Shown here piece by piece: positions 29,497 to 39,431 of a stretch of DNA of 64,000 bases. A program made the position numbers and the translations under genes. Each line of letters opens with the position of its first letter. Position 1 is the first letter of the stretch. This DNA comes from Opitutia bacterium UBA7350 (GTDB taxonomy: Bacteria; Verrucomicrobiota; Verrucomicrobiia; Opitutales; Coraliomargaritaceae). The notes below the pieces were generated by a model. The model did not search any database and was not told the origin of the DNA. It saw only the letters and a program-made list of their open reading frames with translations. The stretch spans positions 62,001 through 126,000 of the forward strand of contig CATINC010000015.1 of the NCBI GenBank assembly GCA_949524905.1, given 5' to 3'.

Positions 29497-31044
29497 ATGC
29501 TCACACCATTTCAGAGCCAACTCATTGCTGATACTGGCATTTCAACCGGAGACGAAGGCAAAGGCCGCGTCATCCTTGAAATCGTAAACGAACTTCGCGA
29601 ATCCACCGGTCGCAAAGATGCCGTGGGCGCAGTCATGAAAGTAAACGGAGGTTCAAATTCTGGTCATACCGTTGCCGGTCTAAAACTCAATTTGCTCCCG
29701 GGAGGCGTCGCAGATCCAGACGTTCCTCACCTCCCCATCGGTTGTGGTGTCGTTGCAGATCCCCGAAAATTCCTATGGGAGTGTGCCTACGCAGAAATGC
29801 ACGGACATCTTGCTTTACCACGCCTCGTTATTGACGAACGTTGCCTCCTGTCCGACCTTAGTCACCGTCTCTTAGATCTTGCTTGGGAAGATTACCGGCG
29901 GCGGCAGCCAAACGGTGAAGCTCGTGGCTCCACTGGCCGCGGTATCACCCCTGCCTACCAAGACGAAGTTGGACAATTCCAAATCTACTTTGCTGACCTA
30001 TTGGGTTCCAAAGGGGCCTTTGCAGAGAAATTCCATGAACGCATTGAGCGCACCCTTCGCATGATTGAACACGTTTGCCAAGTTACCCCCGAGCAATGGG
30101 CTAACTTCTTCACCATCCTAAGTGAAGCAGAATCTCGCGCAAACAGCGAAATAATCGAAGCCGGAAAAGCGAGCGCCGCAGAATTTGATTTTACTCAATT
30201 TGCAGGCGCAAAACCGTTTTCCATCGACTCTGAAGCAATCATCGAAACCTACTGGAATGCCGGGCAAAAACTCGCCCAGCAAGTGAGCGATGTGCGCGAA
30301 CTCGTTCTCCGCGAATTGGACCAAGGGCGCTATATTATTGGAGAATTTGGTCAGGCATACTGGCTTGATAAACGCCACGGATTTCCACCCAACGTCACCG
30401 CATCACACACCTTTACCCCAGAATTTTTCCAATCGGCCGGCATCCCCGCTCAAACAATTCATAACATTGGGTGCTGCAAAGCCTACGACACCAAAGTCGG
30501 AACCCATGCTTTTATTTCCGAAATAGAACTTGACCACCCCCTCAGCCAGAAACTGCGTCAAATTGAATTCGGAGCCACTACCGGTCGACAACGTATGGTT
30601 GGTTGGTATGACGCCGTTGAAAAAGGTGATGCGCTTCGCTACGGAGGCTATCAGGATTTAGTACTTAATAAACTCGATGCCCTTTCCCATTCAGGCGACT
30701 GGAACGGTTCGCTGCGCATCTGCACCGCCTATCTCGACACCGAAGGCCGTATCGTCCACCATGTCCCTCGAGACGACAACTACCGCCGCACTTTACAAGG
30801 GGTTTACCAGGAACTCCCAGGTTGGACTGAAGACCTAACGAACATACGTCATTTTGCCGACCTTCCCGCGAACGCCCAAAGCTACGTCGCTTGGATGCTG
30901 AAAGCCTTAGTAGATGTCGCCAACCATGGCGATCAAGGTCCTGCTAAACTCCCCAACCTACGTTATATTGGTGTCGGTCCGGAACCTTGTCAGATTATTA
31001 AAGATGTCCCCGCGATTGAGGAACTCCTCAAGCTTGCGCGGTAG
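29497..31044 (+). CDS. purA: Adenylosuccinate synthetase, long divergent form
   Basis: 515 residues against about 430 for usual PurA. The GTP/IMP motifs are recognisable but changed: [17 protein letters not shown] in place of QWGDEGKGK (catalytic Asp kept), [12 protein letters not shown] in place of GGNNAGHT (catalytic His kept), then [10 protein letters not shown]. Later motifs include [17 protein letters not shown] and [25 protein letters not shown] corresponds to the 'TGRPRRCGWFD' loop. Extra length lies mostly in the middle (about residues 150-290). It adds Asp to IMP, and purB finishes AMP. Directly after guaB. The retained Asp argues against the phage PurZ group. Confidence 0.85.
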   Translation: MLTPFQSQLIADTGISTGDEGKGRVILEIVNELRESTGRKDAVGAVMKVNGGSNSGHTVAGLKLNLLPGGVADPDVPHLPIGCGVVADPRKFLWECAYAEMHGHLALPRLVIDERCLLSDLSHRLLDLAWEDYRRRQPNGEARGSTGRGITPAYQDEVGQFQIYFADLLGSKGAFAEKFHERIERTLRMIEHVCQVTPEQWANFFTILSEAESRANSEIIEAGKASAAEFDFTQFAGAKPFSIDSEAIIETYWNAGQKLAQQVSDVRELVLRELDQGRYIIGEFGQAYWLDKRHGFPPNVTASHTFTPEFFQSAGIPAQTIHNIGCCKAYDTKVGTHAFISEIELDHPLSQKLRQIEFGATTGRQRMVGWYDAVEKGDALRYGGYQDLVLNKLDALSHSGDWNGSLRICTAYLDTEGRIVHHVPRDDNYRRTLQGVYQELPGWTEDLTNIRHFADLPANAQSYVAWMLKALVDVANHGDQGPAKLPNLRYIGVGPEPCQIIKDVPAIEELLKLAR

Positions 31045-31050
31045 ACTCTC

Positions 31051-31470
31051 TTATTCCCCATCGTAACTCAGAACGATACGACGGGTTTGACTCAACTCGC
31101 GATGCTCCCACAAAAATACTCCCTGCCAAGTACCCAAGCATAATTGCCCCTCTACAAATGGGATGACTTCAGAAGTTCGTGTAAGCGCCATCTTGATATG
31201 GCTTGGCATATCATCTGATCCTTCAAGTGTATGGGTAAAATCTGGGTCGTGCTCGGGTACTAAGCGTTCTAAAAATCGCTCTAAGTCGCGTCGTGCCGAA
31301 GGGTCAGCATTTTCCATAATCACTAAACTACAACTTGTATGACAGCAAAATACCGTTACTTTACCTTCACGGAAGCCGCTCTTATGCAAACCAGATACAA
31401 CTGCTTTTGTGATTTCACACATTGATTTACCCGACGCCTGGGCTTCGATTTGTTCGGTATATATTGCCAT
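31051..31470 (-). CDS. yjbQ: YjbQ / UPF0047 family protein
   Basis: 139 residues of the UPF0047 family, a small trimeric beta-rich fold reported to have weak thiamin-phosphate synthase activity in E. coli; the physiological role is not settled. Family landmarks: VTVFCCHTSCSLVIMENADP with the conserved His, then GSDDMPSHIKMALT and LGTWQGVFLWEHRE. Start taken at the ATG at 31470; two residues more would need a TTG. It converges on purA with 6 bases between and is divergent from the DUF1573-like gene. Confidence 0.9.
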   Translation of the reverse strand: MAIYTEQIEAQASGKSMCEITKAVVSGLHKSGFREGKVTVFCCHTSCSLVIMENADPSARRDLERFLERLVPEHDPDFTHTLEGSDDMPSHIKMALTRTSEVIPFVEGQLCLGTWQGVFLWEHRELSQTRRIVLSYDGE

Positions 31471-31496
31471 TTCCAAAGCCTATTCCATTATATTAA

Positions 31497-31548
31497 TTAG
31501 AGGAAGCAATAAAGCTTCTATCCTCTAAACTTGCCAGTTCCATACTGG
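31497..31548. promoter_or_regulatory. Two adjacent inverted repeats between divergent genes
   Basis: First repeat: TTAGAGGAAGC (31497-31507), loop AATAAA, then GCTT (31514-31517), a 4-base bulge and CCTCTAA (31522-31528), giving 11 pairs. Second: CCAGT (31534-31538), 5-base loop, ACTGG (31544-31548). They lie between the starts of yjbQ (31470) and the DUF1573-like gene (31569) and are not followed by a T-run, so they are not terminators. They could be an operator for a dimeric regulator or fold in the 5' leader of the exported-protein mRNA. No -10/-35 pair stands out. Confidence 0.4.
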
Positions 31549-31568
31549 ATCTACAGTTTTTTCAAAGC

Positions 31569-32246
31569 ATGGCATTCGTCTTAAAATTTTCTGCCTTTAT
31601 AACAACTCTCTTTCTTGTAGCCTCCAGCGGGCATGCTGAATTAGCTCTTAAATGGAACCAGACGGAAGCGCGTTCTGAAATGCACCCCAGTGCTCAAAAA
31701 ACTGAATTAGATTTTACAATTACCAATAGCGGTGATTCTCCCGTTCGAATCAATCGCGTCGAAAGCAGTGCTGGTAATGTCTACATAGAAGTTGATAAAC
31801 GCATCATCCAACCAAAAGGCAAAAGTACCGTAACCGCGATTTTCAACAAGGGGAAGCGCGTTGGAAAATATCACGAACAACTCAAAGTTTACCTAGATGG
31901 CAGAGAAACCCCTATCTCTAACCTCCACATCTTTGTTCAGATTCCAATCCTCATCGATGTTTATCCACAAGTCCTTTATTGGGCACCGAATAGCCTACGC
32001 AAACCTCGAACCCTAACCGTTCGTCTGGATGAACGCTATATCGAGTCCACTGATACCATTCTTTACGATCCCATGCGCATAAGTATCACCCGCGAAGATG
32101 ACCCCGATAAGCCCAACGTTTATCGCCTAAAAGTGCTACCGGTTAACTTTAATATCCCCCTGCGAGATACTATCGTGATTCAAGGTAAGGATAAATTTGG
32201 TTCGTCCAGAGAAAGCCGCATTCAAGTGACGATACGCCCCCAATAA
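31569..32246 (+). CDS. Exported DUF1573-like protein
   Basis: 225 residues with a signal peptide (FSAFITTLFLVASSGHA, cleavage near residue 24). Residues about 30-120 resemble the DUF1573 Ig-like fold: LDFTITNSGDSPVRINRVES, then IIQPKGKSTVTAIFNKGKR. The second half is also beta-rich, with a Tyr- and Pro-containing strand (IDVYPQVLYWAP). Such proteins are common in Bacteroidetes and PVC bacteria and have no established function. It has no co-directional neighbour and converges on the response-regulator gene. Confidence 0.6.
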   Translation: MAFVLKFSAFITTLFLVASSGHAELALKWNQTEARSEMHPSAQKTELDFTITNSGDSPVRINRVESSAGNVYIEVDKRIIQPKGKSTVTAIFNKGKRVGKYHEQLKVYLDGRETPISNLHIFVQIPILIDVYPQVLYWAPNSLRKPRTLTVRLDERYIESTDTILYDPMRISITREDDPDKPNVYRLKVLPVNFNIPLRDTIVIQGKDKFGSSRESRIQVTIRPQ

Positions 32247-32259
32247 AGATCCCTGTAAC

Positions 32260-33717
32260 CTACGAGGTCAAACCGTGTTGCTCCATTCGCTTGCGCAAAG
32301 TAGGACGCGTCATTCCTAATATTCTAGCGGCACTACCCAGTTCACCATCTGTCTCTGCCAGAGCGCGCGAAATCAACGCACGCTCCATTACCCTTAGAAG
32401 ATCTTTATCATTTTCAGAACGAAGGTGGGCATAGGCCGCATCAAGCGCATCTGCATTTTTTGTAGGTGTATTCGCTAGCTTTAGCGATTTCTTTCCCTTG
32501 GGTTTACTACTTGTAGCTTGCACGACGTCTTCCGGTAAATCCTTCACCAAAATCGCATCGCCCTGCGCCATCACAGCACTCCGATAAATTAAATTTTCTA
32601 GCTCACGTACATTGCCTGGCCAATCATAGGACTGCAAAACTGCCAACGCTTCCTTTGAAATGTGCTTAGACTCGGTCTTACTATCTCGAGCTAAGCGTTT
32701 CAGCATAAAGTCAACCAGTGAAGGCACGTCCTCCATTCGCTCACGTAAAGCGGGTAAAGGCACTCGCACCACATTCAGGCGATAGTACAAATCCTCACGA
32801 AAAGTCTTTTCCTTTACCATTTCCTCTAAGGGTCTGTTGGTTGCTGCCAGCATCCTTACATCCACCTTGATGGTTTCGGAACCACCCACGCGCTGAATCT
32901 CACCTTCTTGCAAAGCGCGTAATATTTTGGTCTGGGTCGCCAGTGCCATGTCCCCAATTTCATCAAGAAAAATTGTGCCCGAGTCACAGCGCTCAAACTT
33001 ACCCACGTGCTGTTGAGTCGCTCCAGTAAAAGCACCCTTTTCGTGGCCAAATAATTCACTCTCGATTAAATTCTCTGCAATTGCAGCACAGTTTACCGCG
33101 ATGTATGGCTTCGAAGCTCGCAGGCTGTTATGATGGATCGCCCGTGCAATCAATTCCTTTCCAGTCCCGCTTTCTCCCGTTACCATCACGGTGGCATCGC
33201 TTGCTGCTACCTGACCAATAATCTTAAAGACAGTCTGCATTGCTGCAGAACTCCCTACGATTCCACCTTCTAAATCCTCGGCACTCACAACAGAATCCAC
33301 ATCACCGCCCATACTGACACTCGCTTTATCCAAATCAGAAGATGCCGCTAATGCCGCTTCCGTTAAGCTTACAATCTGCTTGGGATCAAAGGGCTTCATA
33401 ATGTAGTCGAAAGCGCCAAATTTCATCGCTTCAATGGTAGTTTGGGTCGTGCCAAATGCCGTCATCAAGATAATCATAGCATTTGGGTTTTCGCCGCGTA
33501 AATGCTGTAAGGTCTCAATGCCCGTCATCCCGGGCATTCGATTATCCAACAAAATAACCTGGGGTTTTTCTTGGGCTGCTAATTTAAGCCCCGCTTCTCC
33601 GCTTTCTGCTTCCAGCAAGACAAAATTCTTAGCGCTCAGCACACGTTTCAGAGAATAACGCAAATCTGCGTCGTCATCGATGATCAATAGCTTATTTTTG
33701 CTCTTTGAGTCCATCAT
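32260..33717 (-). CDS. Sigma-54-dependent response regulator (NtrC family)
   Basis: 485 residues: receiver domain with acidic pocket D14-D16 and phospho-acceptor D58 ([11 protein letters not shown]), a Ser-rich linker with GG pairs, an AAA+ domain with Walker [16 protein letters not shown] (about 170-185), the sigma-54 contact loop GAFTGATQQ and DEIGDM, and a C-terminal Fis-type HTH ([19 protein letters not shown]). It activates promoters read by sigma-54 RNA polymerase after phosphorylation. No histidine kinase is encoded beside it or elsewhere in the window. It follows hisB by 35 bases and may be cotranscribed with the his genes. Targets unknown. Confidence 0.93.
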   Translation of the reverse strand: MMDSKSKNKLLIIDDDADLRYSLKRVLSAKNFVLLEAESGEAGLKLAAQEKPQVILLDNRMPGMTGIETLQHLRGENPNAMIILMTAFGTTQTTIEAMKFGAFDYIMKPFDPKQIVSLTEAALAASSDLDKASVSMGGDVDSVVSAEDLEGGIVGSSAAMQTVFKIIGQVAASDATVMVTGESGTGKELIARAIHHNSLRASKPYIAVNCAAIAENLIESELFGHEKGAFTGATQQHVGKFERCDSGTIFLDEIGDMALATQTKILRALQEGEIQRVGGSETIKVDVRMLAATNRPLEEMVKEKTFREDLYYRLNVVRVPLPALRERMEDVPSLVDFMLKRLARDSKTESKHISKEALAVLQSYDWPGNVRELENLIYRSAVMAQGDAILVKDLPEDVVQATSSKPKGKKSLKLANTPTKNADALDAAYAHLRSENDKDLLRVMERALISRALAETDGELGSAARILGMTRPTLRKRMEQHGLTS

Positions 33718-33752
33718 GTTGCTCGTTAAACTCCGCTAGTTGAACAAGTAAA

Positions 33753-34355
33753 CTACTCGCTCAGACTACCTTTGGTCGAAGGAATAGCATCGCCAAGGCG
33801 TGAATCGACCGTAGTTGCCATATCTAAAGCACGCGCAAAGCCCTTAAAGATAGCCTCAGCGATGTGGTGCGGTTCTTCGCCGTATTCTAAGTTTATGTGC
33901 AAGTTGCAACCCGCCTCGTTAGCAAAGGCCTGAAAAAATTCCTTCACGAGGCCGATATTAAAATCACGCACCATCGCGTCTTTATAATCGACTTTATAAA
34001 CAAAAGCTGGGCGGTTGGAAAGATCCAGAGCAATGCGCGCTAGGGATTCGTCCATCGGCAAAAGGAAAAACCCATAACGGCGGATGCCGCGTTTCTCTCC
34101 GAGGGATTGCTTGAGTGATTGCCCAAGCACAATACCAATGTCTTCCACGGTGTGATGATAATCTACATCAATATCACCGCTTGCCTTCAGCTTCAAATCA
34201 AAGAAACCATGACGTGCGAATAAGGTGAGCATATGGTCGAGAAAAGGAATGCCAGTGTCTATTTCTGAGACGCCGTTACCATCGATCACAAATTCCATAG
34301 TGATCTGGGTTTCCTTTGTATTACGAGTTAGGGATGCTATGCGTGTTTCAGCCAT
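33753..34355 (-). CDS. hisB: Imidazoleglycerol-phosphate dehydratase
   Basis: 200-residue single-function HisB, step six of histidine synthesis. Metal-binding repeats are clear: [27 protein letters not shown], and later [15 protein letters not shown]. No phosphatase domain is fused. Start taken at the ATG giving [11 protein letters not shown], which lies 19 bases inside hisC; a longer frame from 34424 would lie even further inside hisC and does not fit the family. Third gene of a hisD-hisC-hisB series. Confidence 0.93.
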   Translation of the reverse strand: MAETRIASLTRNTKETQITMEFVIDGNGVSEIDTGIPFLDHMLTLFARHGFFDLKLKASGDIDVDYHHTVEDIGIVLGQSLKQSLGEKRGIRRYGFFLLPMDESLARIALDLSNRPAFVYKVDYKDAMVRDFNIGLVKEFFQAFANEAGCNLHINLEYGEEPHHIAEAIFKGFARALDMATTVDSRLGDAIPSTKGSLSE

Positions 34356-35428
34356 GAGTTGATTGCCGTTAAAAATACCTGCATTTCTGCCTCTGTTCCT
34401 ATGCTGATGCGGATAAAAGCGCAAGTTAAAGGATGCTTAGGAAAATAGCGCACTAATACCTGCTGTTCTTTGAGGTATTTAAAGAGAGCAGCTGCAATTT
34501 CGGGGCCGCTTTCTCCGGAGGCGTTTTTTGGTTCGGTAAAAAGAAAATTAGCGGCTGAGGGGTAAGTAAACCACCCATAGGCATCCAGTGCTGTGCGTAT
34601 ACTTTCGCGAGTAGTGATGATTGCCGCTCGACGCGCATCAAAATATTCACGGTCTGCAAAAGCCGCCAAAGCAGCGGCCTGGGCGATGCGGTCAAGATTG
34701 TAGGCATCTCGAACTCGGTCAAGGATGCCAATGATCTTGGGAGCAGCTAGGGCATAACCTACACGCATACCTGCCAAACTGTAGGATTTCGAAAAGGTCC
34801 GTACAACAATGAGGTTTTCGTAATCTTTCAGCAATGGAAGTGCGCTCTCGCCACCAAAATCGACGTATGCTTCATCCACGACAAGGAGCCCATCGATTAA
34901 TTGGAGCAAAGACTCGATTTGCTTCACTGGAAACGCAACTCCAGTTGGAGCATTGGGATTTGTCAAAAAAAACACCTGTGCCTGCAAGCTCGCAATTGCT
35001 GCTTCATCAAGCCGCATCGATCGATCAAAAGGCACCTCCATTAGTGCTTGTCCCGACATCCCCGCAACCACCGGGTAAAGCGAATAACTGGGCACAGTGT
35101 GCCCAACTCCTGGAGCTTTAGCAAAACAACGAGTGATTAAATCGAGGATGTTATCCGAACCGTTCCCAATAATGACATTTTCAGCACTTAGATCGGCAGC
35201 TTCACCAATTGCAGCGCGCAATGCTTGGCTGCTCGGCTCAGGGTAAAATTGCAATTTTGCAGCTTCTGCTGCAATAGCAATGGCGACAGACGGCGAAGGT
35301 GGAAAAGGGTTCTCGTTGGTGTTAAGCTTAGTCCAGCCTTCTCCCTGCGGTTGCTCTCCTGGCACATAGGCCTGCAAGGTTTGAACATGCGCCTGTGCCC
35401 GGTCGTCCGCCTCGTAAGATTTTTTCAT
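34337..35428 (-). CDS. hisC: Histidinol-phosphate aminotransferase
   Basis: 363-residue PLP aminotransferase of fold type I. Key pieces: [15 protein letters not shown] at the substrate end, [19 protein letters not shown] and the PLP-lysine site [16 protein letters not shown]. Histidinol-phosphate specificity is inferred from hisD (9 bases upstream) and hisB (overlapping downstream). In some bacteria the same enzyme also serves tyrosine and phenylalanine synthesis. Confidence 0.93.
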   Translation of the reverse strand: MKKSYEADDRAQAHVQTLQAYVPGEQPQGEGWTKLNTNENPFPPSPSVAIAIAAEAAKLQFYPEPSSQALRAAIGEAADLSAENVIIGNGSDNILDLITRCFAKAPGVGHTVPSYSLYPVVAGMSGQALMEVPFDRSMRLDEAAIASLQAQVFFLTNPNAPTGVAFPVKQIESLLQLIDGLLVVDEAYVDFGGESALPLLKDYENLIVVRTFSKSYSLAGMRVGYALAAPKIIGILDRVRDAYNLDRIAQAAALAAFADREYFDARRAAIITTRESIRTALDAYGWFTYPSAANFLFTEPKNASGESGPEIAAALFKYLKEQQVLVRYFPKHPLTCAFIRISIGTEAEMQVFLTAINSWLKHA

Positions 35429-35437
35429 GCTTGTAAG

Positions 35438-36733
35438 TTATAGGCGGATCTTGAGGGAATTGCCATGGGCATCGAGTTCCTCAAGGCGGGCAAAAGTTTC
35501 AACAACAGAAGCGGCTTTGGCAAGACTACGAGCATCGTAGCGCACCGTGCTAGAACGTCGCATAAAGTCTAAGGCTTGAAGCCCACTGAAGAAGCGACCC
35601 GCTCGTCCTGTAGGCAAGGTGTGGCTCGGTCCGGCGGTGAAATCGCCCAGAACAGTGGGCGTATGGTAACCCTGCAGGATAGCACCCGCGGTGGTAATGG
35701 TCTGATTCAGGGCGGCGATAGATTTATCCGCAATCTGTAGCTCCAAATGTTCCGGAGCAATGAAATTGGCAACCGACGCAGCTTGGCTGAGATTCTGGCA
35801 GATGATCCCAATACAACGCTTATGGATGATCATCGCGCATTTTTTCCCATGGCGCAAGGTAGGTATTTGCGCTTCAAGCGCGCGTTCTACCTTAGCGATC
35901 TGAGCTTTGCTGGTCGTTGCGTAATAAAGGATTTCCTTACCACTACCATGTTCTGCTTGCGCAAGAAGGTCGGCAGCAAGGTGACGTGGATTAGCTCCCC
36001 CGTCGGCAATTATCATAACTTCGCTCGGACCAGGAAGCAGATCTATACCCACTGTGCCAAGCACTTGTCGCTTAGCTTCCATGACAAAGGCGTTACCTGG
36101 ACCAAATATTTTATCCACCGGAGGAATTGCCTTGGTACCATATGCCATCGCTCCAATGGCCTGAGCTCCTCCTACTTTGTAGACCTCCTTTATCCCGATC
36201 ATAGCAAGCGCTGCCAGCATACCAGAGGCAATTGTACCGTCGGGGCGTGGTGGAGTACAAACTGCAATTTCGGGGCATCGCACTAGTTTAGCAAGAACGG
36301 CGGTCATAATAACAGTCGATACAAGCGGAACATTACCCCCAGGTATATAAAGACCCACACGCTGAATAGGATAAAAGCGTTCTCCGACAGAAGCTCCATG
36401 GGCGTTTTTTGCCTGCCAGTTTCTTGGGAGGGTTCGGCGGTGAAAATCTTTTACCATCGCAATGGATTCGCGAATCGCTTTGCGTTCTATAGCGGAGAGA
36501 TTTTTTTGCGCCGCCTTGAGATCGGCGGAGGTAACCCGCATAGTAGGTGCCGTTAATTGAGCACGGTCAAAGCGTTGAGTTGCCTCAAGGACAGCGCGGT
36601 CACCTCTGGTTTGAACATCGTGTAGAATCTCGCGGACGACTTGCGCGAGGTCGCCTGTCACCTTTGCTTTAGCGCAAAATTGACGCAAGGCGCTTTTAAA
36701 TTTTGGGGTGTCGGAATACTCAAGCTTTAGCAT
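35438..36733 (-). CDS. hisD: Histidinol dehydrogenase
   Basis: 431 residues; catalyses the last two oxidations to histidine. Motifs: LYIPGGNVPLVSTVIMTAV, GPGNAFVMEAKRQV, QAEHGSGKEILYYAT (zinc site), APEHLEL and FTAGPSHTLPTGR. The start is the ATG at 36733, with AGAGG four bases upstream (36738-36742), one of the few clear ribosome sites here; a TTG five codons earlier is not needed. First of the his genes; hisC begins 9 bases after its stop. Confidence 0.94.
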   Translation of the reverse strand: MLKLEYSDTPKFKSALRQFCAKAKVTGDLAQVVREILHDVQTRGDRAVLEATQRFDRAQLTAPTMRVTSADLKAAQKNLSAIERKAIRESIAMVKDFHRRTLPRNWQAKNAHGASVGERFYPIQRVGLYIPGGNVPLVSTVIMTAVLAKLVRCPEIAVCTPPRPDGTIASGMLAALAMIGIKEVYKVGGAQAIGAMAYGTKAIPPVDKIFGPGNAFVMEAKRQVLGTVGIDLLPGPSEVMIIADGGANPRHLAADLLAQAEHGSGKEILYYATTSKAQIAKVERALEAQIPTLRHGKKCAMIIHKRCIGIICQNLSQAASVANFIAPEHLELQIADKSIAALNQTITTAGAILQGYHTPTVLGDFTAGPSHTLPTGRAGRFFSGLQALDFMRRSSTVRYDARSLAKAASVVETFARLEELDAHGNSLKIRL

Positions 36734-36782
36734 GATACCTCTAAGCAAACACTTCGCTACCGATCGTGCAAGACAGGGTCGA

Positions 36783-37517
36783 TTATTTCTTTAACTCTGG
36801 AATATCAAATATTCCGTCTTCTAAAGCCTCGTTTATCGTGACTTTTGTCACTTCTAAGCGGTGAAGCGCTTGCCGACCTTGAAAATAAAGTTGCGCTTGC
36901 GGAAAGCGAACTCCGTCAACAAACAGCTCACCCTCCTCTACAATTTCAATCTGTTCACCCGAAACTTCACGGATTGTGGCAACGAGTCTGGCTTCTTTAC
37001 GGGAGAAATAACGAAGTGTTTTGATGTCTGCAGGACTGGTATAGGTAATGACATCACAAATCTCACCGCGGTGGCGGGCAATGCCTTCATAAGTGGCCAG
37101 TTCGCCCTTTCCGTAATCCGGATTGTAAAAATTGAATAAATTACGAGTGCTCTGCTCCATACATTTTCTCTCCTTTTCAGAGAGTTTCCGCATATTACCC
37201 ATACTCTTTTCTTTAGTATGGGAGCGAATCATGATGGCCTGACCTCCATGCAGAATGGTTGTTTCTAACATATCATCGACGTAGATTTCGAGTCGCTGCG
37301 AGCAGGGTTTACGTGCCGTTAGAACAATTCTTGCTGGCATAAGCTTTGAATCGTTGGGCTTAACCTGCCCCTCGATCCGCAGAGTTACCATATCCACAAG
37401 TGCTGATTCTGAGCCCAGCGCCTGACGGGCACGCTCAATAACACTTCCAGCTGTGGGTGTTTGCGCTGGAAGTAATGCGACAGCCGCAAGCAGTATTAAT
37501 ATAAATAAACGGTACAT
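36783..37517 (-). CDS. LolA-like outer-membrane lipoprotein-sorting family protein
   Basis: 244 residues with a signal peptide (FILILLAAVALLPAQ, cleavage near residue 19). The mature part has the alternating strand pattern of the LolA/LolB-like fold: VDMVTLRIEGQVKP, ARIVLTARKPCSQRLEI, then RGEICDVITYTSP and TLRYFSRKEARLVATI in the second half. The resemblance is to the broader COG2834 group, not to classical LolA, so a role in lipoprotein traffic is possible but unproven. It lies between guaA (55 bases) and hisD (49 bases) on the same strand, without an evident functional link. Confidence 0.6.
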   Translation of the reverse strand: MYRLFILILLAAVALLPAQTPTAGSVIERARQALGSESALVDMVTLRIEGQVKPNDSKLMPARIVLTARKPCSQRLEIYVDDMLETTILHGGQAIMIRSHTKEKSMGNMRKLSEKERKCMEQSTRNLFNFYNPDYGKGELATYEGIARHRGEICDVITYTSPADIKTLRYFSRKEARLVATIREVSGEQIEIVEEGELFVDGVRFPQAQLYFQGRQALHRLEVTKVTINEALEDGIFDIPELKK

Positions 37518-37572
37518 CTAGCTTTGTTATAGACTCAAATTTAACCGCTAGGTTCGATGATTTCGTAATTAA

Positions 37573-39120
37573 TTATTCCCATTCAATCGTTCCTGGGGGC
37601 TTAGAGCTAATATCTAAGACGACCCGATTACAGCCAGAGACCTCGTTAATAATGCGGTTAGAGATCGTGCGAAGCACATCGTATGGGACTCGCGACCAAT
37701 CGGCAGTCATGGCATCAACACTTTCGACAATGCGTAAAGCTACAACGTTTTCGTAAGTGCGCTCGTCTCCCATTACGCCCACAGTCTTGACGGGTAAAAA
37801 GACACAAAAGGACTGCCAGACTTGATAATATAAATCGCTCGCCATCATTTCTTCATGTAAAATAGCGTCTGCTTTGCGTAAAACATCGAGATTGGATTTG
37901 CGGATTGGTCCCATAATGCGAACACCCAAGCCAGGCCCCGGAAAGGGCTGACGCCAAACAACTTCCTTAGGAAGGCCCAGCTCCGTACCCAGTTCACGAA
38001 CTTCATCTTTGAAGAGCTCGCGCAGAGGCTCTAAAAGTTTCAATTTCATACGCTTTGGTAGCCCACCTACATTGTGGTGGCTTTTGATTAAGGCCGCGGG
38101 ATTACCTTCGATGGAAACGGACTCAATCACATCTGGATACAAGGTTCCCTGAGCGAGAAAAGCATAATTACCACGCTTTTTCAGTTTGGTTACGGCTTCG
38201 TCAAAGACTTCAACAAAAGTATTGCCTATGATCTTACGTTTCCGTTCAGGGTCGCTAACGCCAGCAAGACGGTCGAGAAAAAGCTTACTTTTACGCGCCA
38301 CGCGAAGATCTAGATCAAAATGATCACCATAAAGTTTTTCAACCTGTTCGCGTTCATTGAGACGAAGGAGTCCGTTATCAACAAAAACACAGGTGAGTTG
38401 TTTACCAATCGCACGATGAATCAAAGCCGCCGCCACGGAAGAATCTACTCCACCGCTGAGTCCTAAAATGACTCGCTTATCACCTATGGTCTCTCTGATC
38501 TGTTTAATAGAATGCTCAATGTAATTTGCCATCGACCAATTGTGGTCGCATTTGCAAATTTTAAGGATGAAGTTTCCCAAAACCTCCATGCCCATTTCAG
38601 AATGAGCAACTTCTGGATGGAACTGCATGCCGAAAAAATTACGCTTGGCATCCTGAATGGTGGCATAGGGAGAGTTTTCCGTGGAAGCAATTGCTTCAAA
38701 ACCAGGTGGAAGGACTTCGAGGCGATCCCCATGAGAATTCCAAACACGAAGTTTTTTAGGTAAGCCTGTAAATAATTTACCCTTCTTCTTGATTGTAAGC
38801 GTTCCGTGCCCAAATTCACGGTGGGTACTTTTAGCAACTTTACCACCAAGGAGATGCGCCATTAATTGCTCACCATAACAAATCCCGAGCACCGGCAAGC
38901 CCATTTGAAAGATCTTGCGATCTGGACGCGGTGATCCTTTTGAAAGTACAGAAGAGGGACCACCCGAAAGAATAATGCCTTTGACCCCAGCCTGCTTCAA
39001 ATCGGCCGCTTTAGTGTTGTAGGGATAAATACGAGAGAGAACCTTAAGCTCCCGTATCCGGCGTGCGATGACCTGTGTGTATTGTGAACCAAAATCGAGG
39101 ACTGCAATATGTTCTGCCAT
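37573..39120 (-). CDS. guaA: GMP synthase (glutamine-hydrolysing)
   Basis: 515 residues, both domains in one chain. Glutamine amidotransferase part (1-195): [16 protein letters not shown], nucleophile C81 in [15 protein letters not shown], and [12 protein letters not shown] pyrophosphatase part: P-loop [13 protein letters not shown] (about 219-231). Dimerisation domain: [14 protein letters not shown], ending in the usual KPPGTIEWE. It amidates XMP made by guaB. It lies 54 bases downstream of the small zinc-ribbon gene. Confidence 0.96.
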   Translation of the reverse strand: MAEHIAVLDFGSQYTQVIARRIRELKVLSRIYPYNTKAADLKQAGVKGIILSGGPSSVLSKGSPRPDRKIFQMGLPVLGICYGEQLMAHLLGGKVAKSTHREFGHGTLTIKKKGKLFTGLPKKLRVWNSHGDRLEVLPPGFEAIASTENSPYATIQDAKRNFFGMQFHPEVAHSEMGMEVLGNFILKICKCDHNWSMANYIEHSIKQIRETIGDKRVILGLSGGVDSSVAAALIHRAIGKQLTCVFVDNGLLRLNEREQVEKLYGDHFDLDLRVARKSKLFLDRLAGVSDPERKRKIIGNTFVEVFDEAVTKLKKRGNYAFLAQGTLYPDVIESVSIEGNPAALIKSHHNVGGLPKRMKLKLLEPLRELFKDEVRELGTELGLPKEVVWRQPFPGPGLGVRIMGPIRKSNLDVLRKADAILHEEMMASDLYYQVWQSFCVFLPVKTVGVMGDERTYENVVALRIVESVDAMTADWSRVPYDVLRTISNRIINEVSGCNRVVLDISSKPPGTIEWE

Positions 39121-39174
39121 GTGTGATTTTTAGTGATGCGTTTTTAAGTAGAGCATAAAATATGCTAAATTTTT

Positions 39175-39408
39175 CTAGAATTGTAAGCGACCATTACAGA
39201 AGCCGCACTTGGGGCAATCGCATTCTTCAGTGCCATGCATCCCTGTATAAATATGACTGCATTTGATGCAGTGATAAATAACGTCCTGGCGCCCTTCCGT
39301 TTCACGTTTACTGTCACGGCGATCATAATAAATCCATAACGCGATTACAAAAATAATACCAACCGTCAGGAGTAAAAGGAAAATTATATCGAGCCCGAAG
39401 TAAGTCAC
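39175..39408 (-). CDS. Small membrane protein with a C-terminal zinc ribbon
   Basis: 77 residues: one membrane helix (about 5-27, LDIIFLLLLTVGIIFVIALW), a charged stretch (YDRRDSKRETEGRQD), and a cysteine-rich tail YHCIKCSHIYTGMHGTEECD followed by CPKCGFCNG. Two C-x2-C pairs plus a C-x-C and a further Cys look like a rubredoxin-type zinc ribbon facing the cytoplasm. I do not recognise a named family. It lies 23 bases after smc and 54 bases before guaA. The ribbon suggests a binding or assembly role; nothing more can be said. Confidence 0.7.
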   Translation of the reverse strand: MTYFGLDIIFLLLLTVGIIFVIALWIYYDRRDSKRETEGRQDVIYHCIKCSHIYTGMHGTEECDCPKCGFCNGRLQF

Positions 39409-39431
39409 TGGCAGGTAGATCCGTTACGGGT

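Noticed and set aside
29497-31044. PurZ-like 2-aminoadenine system
   Set aside because: The catalytic Asp in GDEGKG is retained, which is a PurA feature, and no phage genes or Z-genome partners are near.
35747-36286. 179-codon open frame on the plus strand
   Set aside because: Antisense to hisD, whose motifs are continuous through the region.
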